Of a DNA stretch of 11,733 nt, positions 1-7,190 are shown in pieces. The position numbers were made by a program, and so were the translations under genes. Positions within the stretch are counted from its first letter, which is position 1. The number at the start of each line of letters is the position of its first letter. Source of the stretch: DATLFA01 sp039934635 (GTDB lineage Bacteria; Actinomycetota; Acidimicrobiia; Acidimicrobiales; WLNW01); NCBI GenBank assembly GCA_039934635.1, contig JBDTLT010000177.1, positions 1-11,733 of the forward strand, read 5' to 3'. The notes beneath the pieces are model-generated. The model saw nothing but the letters and a program-made list of their open reading frames with translations, did no database searches and was not told where the DNA came from.

Positions 1-154
1 TCTGTCGCGTGCGCTGACCACGACATCCAGGCTACTGCCGCCGGGTCCGCGACGGTGGGCGACTCGCGAGCTCGCGCCCTCTGCGACGCTCTTCAGCGAA
101 GGTGTACGAATCCTGCTCTGCGGTGAACGACCGGCGAAGCGGAACTGAACATTC
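1..154. other. Intergenic or unassigned left edge
   Basis: No reading frame here can be supported. Plus-strand frames 1 and 2 are open from the window edge but stop at about 123 and 147 and show no recognisable motif. On the minus strand it follows the acyl-CoA dehydrogenase stop. A 12-bp perfect palindrome, CGCGAGCTCGCG, lies at 65-76, but it has no loop and no T-tract, so I do not call it a terminator. Confidence 0.4.
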
Positions 155-1363
155 TCACTGCTGCGGCTCGACCGAGCGCCAAGGTCGACTTCGCTCGTCA
201 TCGCGTTCTCGGGGCAGGCCGAGGATTCGTTCTGCGATGGTCTGTTTCTGAATGTTGTCGGTACCGCCGCCGATGCGCATCCCTGGGCTGACGAGGAACT
301 CGTCTCGAATCTCGAGCAGGTCCCAGTCCTCACCGGTCACCGCTAGGCCAGCGCCAGCCGCGAACGACAACAAGTCGTTCGCGCAGATCGTCACATGCTG
401 CGCCTGCGCGAGCTTGAGGACCGAACCCGTCGGCCCGATGGGATCGCCATTGCTGATCGCCGTTTGCACTCGAAAGCCGAGATATCTCAGCACTTGCTCC
501 CGCGTATAACAGGCTGCAAGTCGTTGACGGGCGACCGCCTCATCGCTGAAGGCGGCGCGTCTCGCCGCCTCGAACAACATCGGGAACTTGCGCTCGGTGA
601 AGGCCATCGCTCCGAGGTATTGGCGTTCATTCGCGAGCGTCGCGTGGGCGACCGTCCAACCGTCGTTCTCGCCACCGAGAAGGCACGAGTCAGCTATCAC
701 CACATCGTCGAAGAACACTTCGTTGAACTCGCTGGCACCGCTCATCTGCCGGAGCGGTCGAATGCTGATGCCGGCGGTGCGCATGTCGATGACGAAGTAC
801 GACAAGCCGCGGTGTTTGGGTGCGTCGGGATCGGTTCGCGCAAGCAGCAAGCCGTAGTGCGCGTAGTGCGCGTAGGACGTCCACACCTTCTGCCCGTTCA
901 CGACGAACCGAGAACCGTCGCGTGTGGCCATTGTTCGCAGTGACGAAAGGTCAGAGCCCGCGCTCGGTTCGCTGAAGAGCTGACACCAATACTGTTCGCC
1001 TCGCAAGATCGCGGGCAGATGTGTGCCGCGGTGCTCGGGAGTTCCGAATGCCATGAGCGTCGGAGCCGCGATGTTGAGAGCGACATTGAGTGGCCGCTTC
1101 AGCAAGCGCCAATCAAGAACCTGCGTTTCTTCTTGCTGGAAGATCGCGGCTTCGATCGGCGTCCCTCCTCGCCCACCGAACTCGGTGGGCCAAGCGAGCC
1201 CGGCCCAGCCGTGGTCGTGTAGCAGTTGTTGCCAACGGCTCGCGAGAGCGAGTCGCTCGTCGAGGGGCAGGCGCGGGCTCGTCGCCGGCGCAGGGTGGGC
1301 GGCCAGCCACGCGCGGGCGGTTGCCCGTAGTTCGCTCTCGCGTTCGCTGTCACCGACGTACAC
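155..1363 (-). CDS. Acyl-CoA dehydrogenase family protein
   Basis: A full-length (402 aa) FAD-dependent acyl-CoA dehydrogenase, expected to introduce an alpha-beta double bond into an acyl-CoA thioester in the cytoplasm and pass electrons to ETF. The N-terminal helical domain covers about 1-125. The FAD/substrate signature FSEPSAGSDL is at 130-139, GQKVWTS at 157-163 and the C-terminal GGGTDNIQKQTIAERILGLP at 365-384. The glutamate in LANER (244-247 region) sits where many bacterial FadE-type enzymes carry their base; the MCAD-type C-terminal glutamate is not evident. The start is GTG at 1361-1363 with a weak GAGAG upstream. It begins 15 nt after the selenoprotein stop and is the last gene of the leftward operon, so it probably acts on the CoA ester made by the divergent ligase. 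The substrate cannot be read from sequence. Confidence 0.93.
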   Translation of the reverse strand: MYVGDSERESELRATARAWLAAHPAPATSPRLPLDERLALASRWQQLLHDHGWAGLAWPTEFGGRGGTPIEAAIFQQEETQVLDWRLLKRPLNVALNIAAPTLMAFGTPEHRGTHLPAILRGEQYWCQLFSEPSAGSDLSSLRTMATRDGSRFVVNGQKVWTSYAHYAHYGLLLARTDPDAPKHRGLSYFVIDMRTAGISIRPLRQMSGASEFNEVFFDDVVIADSCLLGGENDGWTVAHATLANERQYLGAMAFTERKFPMLFEAARRAAFSDEAVARQRLAACYTREQVLRYLGFRVQTAISNGDPIGPTGSVLKLAQAQHVTICANDLLSFAAGAGLAVTGEDWDLLEIRDEFLVSPGMRIGGGTDNIQKQTIAERILGLPRERDDERSRPWRSVEPQQ

Positions 1364-1378
1364 GTGTCATCTCTCGCG

Positions 1379-2521
1379 TCATCGATCCTGCAATGTCGAT
1401 AGCAGTATCCCCCACTCGTTGCCCGGTTCGCCGCTTGCTCGCATCGCGGCGAGGGCCGACTTGATCGTGCCCCCGGCGATCGTGTGATCGACGAACCACG
1501 CTTCCGCCGCCCGCGCGCCACCAGAAGACTGCTGCAGGGCGACTGCCGCCTGTTCGTAGTAGCCGCGGATCGCAAGCGTGCACCTCTGCGGTCGCTCCGG
1601 GAAGCCCGCGTCACGCCACGGCGTACCGGCTTGCACGCGTTCGAATGCAGCCAGCGAATCCTCGACGAAACCTGGATCGATCGCGGAAGTGATTCCTCCG
1701 CCGCTCGCACGGTCGAATGCCGCGCGCAAGCCTCGAGCTTCGCCGACCGCAGGCGACAGTCCCGCGTCGACGCGGGGCGGAACAGCACAAGCGAGAGGTG
1801 CGCCGCCATCGTCGTCGACGACTTCAGGGAAGTCAGCCAGCACGGGCTCGCACGAGTCGAGCAACGCGAGCGCGTGCTCGAGCACCTTGCGCTGGAAGGC
1901 GGCGTCTCGCGGTTTGCCCAAGGGCCGGCCGAGCGGAAAGTCACAGTAGAGCGCCCGCGGTGGTCGCATCTGCTCGGGAAAGAGACGTGCCCGCGTGACG
2001 AGGGTGACCGTCGCGATGCCTTCGCGTTCGAGGACGTGAGCAAGCGCACACACGGTGCGCTGACACAGCGGTCAAACCGGAGTGAGAATAGCGATGTCGG
2101 TGCCCTGCTCGCGCAGATGCGCGGCCGCGGTGCGGCCCGAGTCGTGAATGAGCGTCGTGAGTTCGCGCTGCGCCCCCATGAACGAAATGTGCGTGGGCGC
2201 AACGGAACCGATGAGACCGACGGTGACGAGTTCGGCCAGCCGGTCGACGGGATACACGACGTTGAGGTCGGCGATCGCGCCGGCACGATCGAAGTTCTGG
2301 CTGTGGTGCGACATCACGAGGTCGCGGCGGTCGCCCGGCAGCACTCGAAACGATGAGTCGAACCAGTCAAAGCCTTCTTGATCGCTCACCTGCAGGCCGG
2401 CAGTGGTAACGATCGCTACCTGTGCGTCGGCAAGTGGTCGCGGGGTGAGGAACGGCGTGGGGCCCATGTCGGGCACCGCGACCGTCTGGAGGTAGGCGAG
2501 CATGGCATCGTCGACGCTCAC
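1379..2521 (-). CDS. GrdB-like selenoprotein (glycine/sarcosine/betaine reductase selenoprotein B family), Sec at in-frame UGA 2072-2074
   Basis: One 380-residue frame that ordinary gene callers would split at UGA 2072-2074 into 149 aa (2072-2521) and 224 aa (1379-2053, from a GTG). The six intervening codons, PLCQRT, are in the same frame and there is no frameshift. The protein resembles the GrdB-like reductase family: an N-terminal part with FRVLPGD and GLIGSVAPTH, then DIAILTPV-U150-PLC153, giving a UxxC redox pair at the end of a beta strand, then PPRALYCDFPLGRPLG. The region after about 255 is an unassigned C-terminal extension. In clostridial GrdB the Sec attacks the substrate and forms a selenoether during reductive cleavage; whether this protein does the same is inference. 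The start is GTG 2519-2521, 4 nt after the GntR stop. A SECIS-like hairpin follows the UGA. The alternatives are a nonsense pseudogene or a sequencing error; the conserved motif position and hairpin argue against both. Confidence 0.85.
2043..2061 (-). promoter_or_regulatory. Candidate bacterial SECIS hairpin
   Basis: On the minus strand, 10 nt after the UGA, AGCGCAC and GTGCGCT form a perfect 7-bp stem around a 5-nt loop, CGUGU. The loop begins 17 nt after the UGA and carries G at its second position. The known bacterial SECIS pattern needs a stem-loop just downstream of UGA, an apical loop about 16-37 nt away and a G among the first two loop bases, and all of these are met. Two further pairs (G-C, U-G) can form below a C-U mismatch. 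The UGA is followed by C, a context that terminates poorly in E. coli and also occurs in fdhF. Folding energy was not computed. Confidence 0.75.
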
Positions 2522-2525
2522 AGGA

Positions 2526-3344
2526 TCACCGCGCCAGCCGCGCCCGGGTACGTTCGACGTGGATGCGTGATCGGTCGATGTCTCCGGGATAGGTCACGAT
2601 GGCGACGCCCGGTTGCGCGACCGTCATGTGTGCCCGCATCTTCGAGCCGACCGACTCGACATCACCGATTTCGATGAGCCGGCGGATCTCGGCGTGTTCG
2701 CTGAACGTTTGCCGCAACGCGGCGTCGGACATTTGGTCGCCCGCGGAACCGGCGCGCTCGGTGATGGATTCGACGTGGGAAACCCAAATGGCTTGCATCG
2801 CGCCGACCGCGATGGATGTCGCCCGGTTGCCGCACTCACCGACGATCGCAGAATGCCAGTCGCGCGCGGCTCGCGCCGCGCCGTCGCGATCGTCGCGGGC
2901 GATGCAGTCGGCCAAACGCTGCTGCGCGGCGTCGAGCAACGGCAATACGGCTTGTGCCCGATCGGCGCGCGCTGCGCACAGTTCGGCACAGATCGGTTCG
3001 AGACGTTCGACCGAACCTGCGACTTCCTCGACAGTTACCTCGCTGGCTTCGAATACGAGGCTGAGCGTGTAGGCGACACTTCCCGATGTCGGAAGGTGCG
3101 CGACCGCACCACCGATGTTTCCCCGCTGCACGGTCAACAGACCTTCGGTCTCGAGGATGCGCAGCGCTTCTCGTACCGTGACCTTGCCCGCCCGAAACCG
3201 CTCGGTGAGCTCGTCGAGCTTTGGCAACAGCAGCCCTTCACCAATCTCACCGCGGAGGATCTCGCCCCGAAGCTCGTCCGCGATTGCCTCCGCAGTGCCG
3301 TAGCGACGGCGCAATCGATGACGCAACAACGCGTCTTGCGTCAC
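2526..3344 (-). CDS. GntR family transcriptional regulator, FadR/FCD subfamily
   Basis: A 272-aa cytoplasmic DNA-binding regulator. The winged helix-turn-helix is at about 16-82, with ADELRGEILRGEIGEG, PKLDELTERF and VTVREALRILETEGLL followed by a QRGNIGG wing. The C-terminal all-helical FCD domain (about 100-240) keeps histidines in ARDWHSAIVGECGN, FSEHAEIRRLIEIGD and MRAHM, the pattern used for metal or ligand binding in FCD proteins. The chosen start is GTG 3342-3344, which overlaps the amidohydrolase stop as GTGA and implies translational coupling. The frame stays open to 3650, but that extension is antisense-like low-complexity sequence inside the amidohydrolase gene. FCD regulators usually sense an organic acid or acyl-CoA, so it probably controls this cluster from the divergent promoter near 4600. 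Confidence 0.9.
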   Translation of the reverse strand: MTQDALLRHRLRRRYGTAEAIADELRGEILRGEIGEGLLLPKLDELTERFRAGKVTVREALRILETEGLLTVQRGNIGGAVAHLPTSGSVAYTLSLVFEASEVTVEEVAGSVERLEPICAELCAARADRAQAVLPLLDAAQQRLADCIARDDRDGAARAARDWHSAIVGECGNRATSIAVGAMQAIWVSHVESITERAGSAGDQMSDAALRQTFSEHAEIRRLIEIGDVESVGSKMRAHMTVAQPGVAIVTYPGDIDRSRIHVERTRARLAR

Positions 3345-4567
3345 CACGTCGGAGGCCGCATGAGATCGAGTGTGTTGTTGCGAGCGATGCAACGCAGTTC
3401 GTCGTCGGTCAGCGACCCGGTCGACGCGAAGAAGTCCGCCGGTCGTGCGACACCTTCGGGGTGCGGCCAATCCGAGCCGAAGACGACGCGCCCGGCGGAC
3501 ATGACTTGCACCACTTCTTCGAGGTCTTCCTCGGGATAAGGAGAAACGTAGACGTGGCGGCGAAATATCTCGACGGGATCGCCCGTCGATAGACCGAACT
3601 CGCGGCGCTTGCTCACCTTTTGCAAGCTCGATAGCAGCGGTGCGCACCACGATGCGCCCATCTCGACGCTCACGACCCGCAGGCGCGGAAAGCGGTCGAA
3701 CAAGCCGTGGAGGATGAGATCGGCCACAGCCTCGAAGATCTCACGGCCATCGCGGTAGACCAGCTGAAAGCGAGTTGTCAGGTGTGTCGGCGGGTTCGCC
3801 AAATCGCCCCATTCGGCCGACCGCTCGAACATGCCGGTGTCGCCCGAGTGGATCGCGATCGTGAGACCGGCCTCGTTGGCCCGCGCCCAGAACGCATCGA
3901 ACGCGGGATCTGCGAGCGACCGTCCGCGTCGATCACCCGGTACCGGGCAGGCACGGACGTGAAGCAGTCGGGCACCGCGGGCCAGCGCCCATTCCAGCTC
4001 GGCGATGGCCCAATCGACGTCGGCGAGCGAGAACAGCGGCACCGCATGAATGCGACCGCGATGATTGAAGCCCCAATCATCATCGAGCCACCGGTTGAAC
4101 GACTGCAGCGCCGCGGTCGTCAGGGCAATGTCATCGCGCAACATCTGCTCAACATTCATCGCGAGCGTGGGGAACAGCCAGATCTGCTCGACGTCGTCGC
4201 GGTCCATCACCTCGATGCGTTGCTCACGATCGCGGTACTCGGGCCGGATCGGCTCGTTCGACTCGCCGGTGCGGCTGTAGTCGAGCACGCCGTTCGACGC
4301 GTAGAGCTCGAGCAAATGACCGGGCCGAGCAACCGGATCGAAGGTGGGGTTGACGATCCGTCGGTAGAGCTGGCCGGCGACGAGCAACCGGCGACGGCCA
4401 CGCTCATCGGTGATCCATCGGAATGGCCTTGTCGCCGCAACCCCCGACGGCAGGTGCCGCGTGAACGCGTCCTCGGGCTCGTAGTAGTGGTTGTCGGCGT
4501 CGACGAATCGGTCCCCGATGCGATCGAGCACCGGGGCCGCGGATACGGGACTCGCCTGGATGCTCAC
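3341..4567 (-). CDS. Amidohydrolase family protein (amidohydrolase 2, ACMSD-like)
   Basis: A 408-aa TIM-barrel metal-dependent enzyme of the amidohydrolase-2 family, whose members hydrolyse amides or lactones or carry out non-oxidative decarboxylations. Motifs in order are VDADNHYYEP (22-31), where D25-x-H27 stands in for the usual HxH, the barrel histidine in IAIHSGD (H240), a VEMG strand at about 301-304, and the terminal GSDWPHPEG (364-372) carrying the catalytic or metal aspartate D366. The start is GTG 4565-4567 with a good Shine-Dalgarno, AGGGGAAG (4574-4581, spacing 6). It is the first gene of the leftward operon, overlaps the GntR gene by 4 nt, and lies back to back with the CoA ligase. 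The sequence gives no substrate; a hydrolase or decarboxylase step in carboxylic acid breakdown is the likely role. Confidence 0.88.
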   Translation of the reverse strand: MSIQASPVSAAPVLDRIGDRFVDADNHYYEPEDAFTRHLPSGVAATRPFRWITDERGRRRLLVAGQLYRRIVNPTFDPVARPGHLLELYASNGVLDYSRTGESNEPIRPEYRDREQRIEVMDRDDVEQIWLFPTLAMNVEQMLRDDIALTTAALQSFNRWLDDDWGFNHRGRIHAVPLFSLADVDWAIAELEWALARGARLLHVRACPVPGDRRGRSLADPAFDAFWARANEAGLTIAIHSGDTGMFERSAEWGDLANPPTHLTTRFQLVYRDGREIFEAVADLILHGLFDRFPRLRVVSVEMGASWCAPLLSSLQKVSKRREFGLSTGDPVEIFRRHVYVSPYPEEDLEEVVQVMSAGRVVFGSDWPHPEGVARPADFFASTGSLTDDELRCIARNNTLDLMRPPTW

Positions 4568-4639
4568 TCGCCACTTCCCCTGTCCAAGATCGCTATCACT
4601 ATTATGATAGTCGTGTTAGAGCGACCCGGGGGCGATCAC
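4568..4639. promoter_or_regulatory. Divergent promoter with overlapping palindromes (candidate GntR operator)
   Basis: This AT-rich island separates the two transcription units. It holds ACTATTATGATAGT at 4599-4612, a 14-bp palindrome with 6 of 7 pairs matching, nested against a second inverted repeat, CTATCA-N6-TGATAG at 4593-4610. The plus strand reads TATGAT at 4603-4608, a -10-like box for the ligase. The minus strand reads CATAAT and TATCAT within the same bases, usable for the leftward operon. A regulator bound here would block both promoters. The operator role is inference from symmetry and position. Confidence 0.5.
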
Positions 4640-6238
4640 GTGGCAAGCGTCGAACAGGAAATCGGCGAGCGTCGGCCCGACGAGCACGTCGGCTTTTGGG
4701 CGGCCGCCGTCGCGCATCCGTCGAAGATCGCTGTGCACGATGCCGCTGGCTCGACGACGACCTTTGGCGAGCTCTACGCGCAGGTCAACCAACTCTCGAA
4801 CGCGCTCAGGGCCGAGGGGCTGCGACCAGGTGACCGGTTGGCCTTCCTGATGGGCAACCAACGCGAAATTCACGACGTAACGCTCGCGTGCGCGCAGTCC
4901 GGCATCCTGTTCGTACCGCTGAACCATCACCTGAGCGCCGACGACCTCGCGTATGTATTGACCGATTCCGGAGCGTTGATGTTCGTGGCCGACGCGCGCT
5001 ATGCACAACTGGCGCGCGATGCGGCCGACGGCGCCTCGCTCCCTTCTCATCGTCGGTTTTCTGTTGGTGGCACGATCGACGAATTCCGCCACCTCGACGC
5101 GATCGTCGCGACGGCGTCGGCCGAGCTCCCCGTCGAACGCCGCGCCGGCGCGCCGCTCTTCTACACGTCGGGCACCACCGGGCGGCCGAAGGGCGTGCTT
5201 CGGCGTTCGATGCTCGGACCATTGGCCGCCGGTCTCGAATTCAGTCTGCGTCCCGAACACGTACACGGTTGGACCGATGCAACCGTCTACCTCGCACAGG
5301 GTCCGCTTCATCACATCGGTCCGCTCAGCAATGCGACCACGGTGTTGCATCTCGGCGGCACTGTCGTGCACATGGACAAGTGGGATGCCGAGACATGCCT
5401 CGCGCTCATCGAACGACACCGTGTCACCGCCAGCAACATGGTGCCGACGATGTTCTACCGATTGCTCGCGCTACCCGAGGAAACACGTCGGCGCTACGAC
5501 GTGAGTTCACTGCAACCCGATCAGGTTGTGCACGGGGCCGCCATCTGTCCGGTCGAGATCAAGAAAGCAATGCTCGACTGGTGGGGTCCGGTTTTCTGGG
5601 AAACTTACGGGTCCACCGAAGCGGCGTTCACCAACGTGACGTCACGTGACTGGTTGGAACACCCCGGCACCGTCGGACGCGCTCGGACGGGCGTCGACTT
5701 GAAGATCCTCGACGACGACGGGGCGCAATGCCCTGCGGGCACAATCGGCACGATCTACGGACGAGACCGCAACCGCCCGCACTTCGGTATCGAGTACTAC
5801 AACGCTCCCGACAAGACCGAAGCAAGTCGACGAGGCGACTGGTTCACCGTCGGCGATCTCGGCCACCTCGACGAGGACGGCTGGTTGTACATGTCAGACC
5901 GGCGCCTCGATCTGATCATCTCGGGTGGAGTCAACATCTACCCGGCCGAGATCGAAGCGGTACTCGTGCGCCACCCGCTGATCGTCGATGCCGTCGTATT
6001 CGGCACGCCCAATCCAGAGTGGGGCCAGGAGATCACCGCCGTCGTGGAGTTGCGCGACAACGAGGACAGCGCGACGGCGATCCAGAGCATTACCGAGTTC
6101 GTCGCCGCACAACTTCCTCGGATGAAACAACCGCGTCGCCTCTTCGTCGAAGCGTCGATGCCGCGCTTCTCGTTCGGAAAGATCGACCGAAGGCAGCTAC
6201 GCGACCGGTACGCCTCGCGTTCAGACAAACCCAGCTGA
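4640..6238 (+). CDS. AMP-dependent acyl-CoA synthetase/ligase (FadD-like)
   Basis: An adenylate-forming enzyme of 532 aa that activates a carboxylic acid with ATP and ligates it to CoA. Visible motifs are the P-loop-like YTSGTTGRPKG (175-185), YGSTE (323-327), GDWFTVGD (399-406), SDRRLDLIISGGVNIYP (419-435) and the C-terminal catalytic lysine in FSFGKIDRR (K514). These are the standard core motifs of the family and all are present. I chose GTG 4640-4642 because GGGGG (4628-4632) lies 7 nt upstream and a -10-like TATGAT overlaps the earlier in-frame ATG at 4604. The 4604 ATG would add 12 residues and remains possible. The frame is open back to 3707, but only as an antisense shadow of the amidohydrolase. 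Divergent from the selenoprotein operon, it probably feeds CoA esters to the dehydrogenase. Confidence 0.93.
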   Translation: MASVEQEIGERRPDEHVGFWAAAVAHPSKIAVHDAAGSTTTFGELYAQVNQLSNALRAEGLRPGDRLAFLMGNQREIHDVTLACAQSGILFVPLNHHLSADDLAYVLTDSGALMFVADARYAQLARDAADGASLPSHRRFSVGGTIDEFRHLDAIVATASAELPVERRAGAPLFYTSGTTGRPKGVLRRSMLGPLAAGLEFSLRPEHVHGWTDATVYLAQGPLHHIGPLSNATTVLHLGGTVVHMDKWDAETCLALIERHRVTASNMVPTMFYRLLALPEETRRRYDVSSLQPDQVVHGAAICPVEIKKAMLDWWGPVFWETYGSTEAAFTNVTSRDWLEHPGTVGRARTGVDLKILDDDGAQCPAGTIGTIYGRDRNRPHFGIEYYNAPDKTEASRRGDWFTVGDLGHLDEDGWLYMSDRRLDLIISGGVNIYPAEIEAVLVRHPLIVDAVVFGTPNPEWGQEITAVVELRDNEDSATAIQSITEFVAAQLPRMKQPRRLFVEASMPRFSFGKIDRRQLRDRYASRSDKPS

Positions 6239-6289
6239 CAATGCCCTATCCGGTGGATCGTGTGCGCCGACCCGCGCTTGTGATCGGGC

Positions 6290-6628
6290 TCAGAAGTCGA
6301 GCAGGAACCGCAGCGATCTGGCCATGGCGAACAGCGCTTCGTCGTTGACGCGGCCGAGACGGGCGACGAGCCTTCGATCGGAGATGGACTTCACGTCCTC
6401 ACACTTTGCGTAGCTGAACTGTTCGAGACCGGAGGTATCTGTGTCGAGCTCGACATGGGACGGCAATCCCCGACGCGTCGTCGTGCACGGCACCACGATC
6501 ACAACGCCGGCCGAACTTTCGTTGAGCGCATCGGCAGAAACGACCACCGCGGGCCGTCGACCGGCTTGCTCCCGACCAATCGGTTCGCCAAAGTCGACGA
6601 GCCAGATCTCGCCCCGACGCGCGCTCAC
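6290..6628 (-). CDS. mazF: Type II toxin MazF/PemK family endoribonuclease
   Basis: A 112-aa toxin expected to cut mRNA at short sequence motifs. The family hallmarks are all present: RRGEIWLVDFGEP at the N-terminus, EQAGRRPAVVVSAD with the conserved GRRP loop, VVPCTTT (catalytic threonine region) and the closing CEDVKSISDRRLVARLGRV strand-helix. It starts with GTG 6626-6628, which overlaps the antitoxin stop as GTGA, the usual coupled toxin-antitoxin arrangement with antitoxin first. It converges on the CoA ligase, with 51 nt between stops and no clear terminator hairpin. Length and motifs look intact, so it should be active. The cleavage specificity cannot be read from sequence. Confidence 0.92.
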   Translation of the reverse strand: MSARRGEIWLVDFGEPIGREQAGRRPAVVVSADALNESSAGVVIVVPCTTTRRGLPSHVELDTDTSGLEQFSYAKCEDVKSISDRRLVARLGRVNDEALFAMARSLRFLLDF

Positions 6629-6864
6629 TTCGCGCCGTCAGCGAGCGCCGAGCTCTCCCCTGCCCGCTCGGCTTCGATCTCCGCCCACGAATCAGGGTCA
6701 CGGCGGAGGTCCGCGTAGCGGGCTCGGAACTGCTCGAAGAAGAGTCGCCGCTCGAGCGCGTCGGCCGCCTCGTCAACCAGCTCGGTCATCGACCGCCCCG
6801 TCGATTTCGCCAAGTCGGCAAAGCGATCGCGCGTGCGCTCGCTCACCCGGATTGTCGTGCTCAT
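6625..6864 (-). CDS. Ribbon-helix-helix antitoxin (MazE/CopG-like)
   Basis: A 79-aa antitoxin paired with the MazF toxin. The N-terminus, MSTTIRVSERTRDRFADLAK, is a typical ribbon-helix-helix beta strand and first helix, followed by GRSMTELVDEAADALERRL. The acidic tail, with DSWAEIEAERAGE at about 57-69, is the kind of segment that wraps the toxin and blocks its active site. It starts at ATG 6862-6864 and overlaps the toxin by 4 nt. No strong Shine-Dalgarno is present. The spaced half-sites just upstream suggest autoregulation by the antitoxin-toxin complex. Confidence 0.88.
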   Translation of the reverse strand: MSTTIRVSERTRDRFADLAKSTGRSMTELVDEAADALERRLFFEQFRARYADLRRDPDSWAEIEAERAGESSALADGAK

Positions 6865-6871
6865 GGAGTCA

Positions 6872-6902
6872 GTCTACGCCCCAGTAGATCATATTGTCTA
6901 CT
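6872..6902. promoter_or_regulatory. Candidate toxin-antitoxin autoregulatory operator and promoter
   Basis: Three related hexamers lie exactly 12 bp apart: GTCTAC at 6872-6877, GTAGAT (inverted, 5 of 6 matching GTAGAC) at 6884-6889 and GTCTAC at 6896-6901. The outer pair also forms the inverted repeat AGTAGA-N8-TCTACT at 6883-6902. On the minus strand TATGAT (6888-6893) lies inside this repeat and would act as the -10 box, placing transcription start about 17 nt before the antitoxin ATG. Ribbon-helix-helix antitoxins commonly bind such regularly spaced half-sites. Confidence 0.55.
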
Positions 6903-7081
6903 TATCGACGCCGCCCTGGCGGCACTGCTCGCCGAGCACCGCGCCACCGAGATCGACCACGCCTACGCCGAGGCCTACACCACCCACCCCTCGAACGCCC
7001 GACGAACGGGGCGATCTCGCGTCGTTCCGTGCAGTGCTGGTATGTGGTCATCAGCACCCCAGCCGCTGCTGCCCTGCGTAA
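6901..7081 (+). pseudogene. Degraded antitoxin, probably with the start of a MazF-type toxin
   Basis: Plus-strand coding debris without a start codon. In the frame beginning at 6901 it reads LIDAALAALLAEHRATEIDH and then AYAEAYTTHP, which looks like the second half of a short antitoxin. The sequence then shifts by +1 near 6990-7000 to DERGDLASFR, a typical antitoxin tail. A third frame then gives VVISTPAAAALRNR (about 7042-7083), similar to the GRRPVVVS strand region of MazF proteins. At least two frameshifts and a missing N-terminal ribbon-helix-helix mark it as non-functional. It abuts the intact minus-strand module, so this site has probably gained toxin-antitoxin genes more than once. Assignment is by pattern memory only. 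Confidence 0.4.
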
Positions 7082-7190
7082 CCGGTGCGCCGACGATCCC
7101 GACGCGAGTTTTCTTCATCTGAATCGTGACCCCTCCCACGGCAGGTTGGGTCTCGCACCTTGCGACCGGTCGCGACCCCGCGGGTGATCC
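7082..7190. other. Intergenic, no gene recognised
   Basis: Between the decayed antitoxin remnant and the promoter region of the next operon I see no supported coding sequence, RNA gene or clear terminator. It probably belongs to the same decayed region as the pseudogene. Together with the flanking pseudogene and promoter it makes up the gene-free stretch 6865-7287. Confidence 0.35.

Noticed and set aside
57..79. Inverted repeat GGGCG...CGCCC with a 12-bp internal palindrome as a terminator
   Set aside because: No T-tract, alternative pairings conflict, and such palindromes arise easily in this base composition.
2072..2074. UGA as a true stop giving two separate genes, or a nonsense pseudogene
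   Set aside because: The downstream part starts mid-domain without a ribosome site, both halves form one family pattern, the UGA lies exactly at the redox position and a SECIS-like hairpin follows.
1099..2286. 395-aa minus-strand open frame
   Set aside because: Out-of-frame shadow of the selenoprotein and acyl-CoA dehydrogenase genes; low-complexity Arg/Ser composition.
1484..2356. 290-aa plus-strand open frame
   Set aside because: It is fully antisense to the selenoprotein gene, arginine-rich, has no ribosome site or motif, and is open only because of GC-biased codons.
3345..3650. N-terminal extension of the GntR frame to 374 aa
   Set aside because: It is contained in the amidohydrolase 3' end; family length and the GTGA overlap support the start at 3344.
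3707..4639. N-terminal extension of the CoA ligase frame to 843 aa
   Set aside because: It overlaps the whole upstream half of the well-supported amidohydrolase gene on the other strand and has no family similarity.
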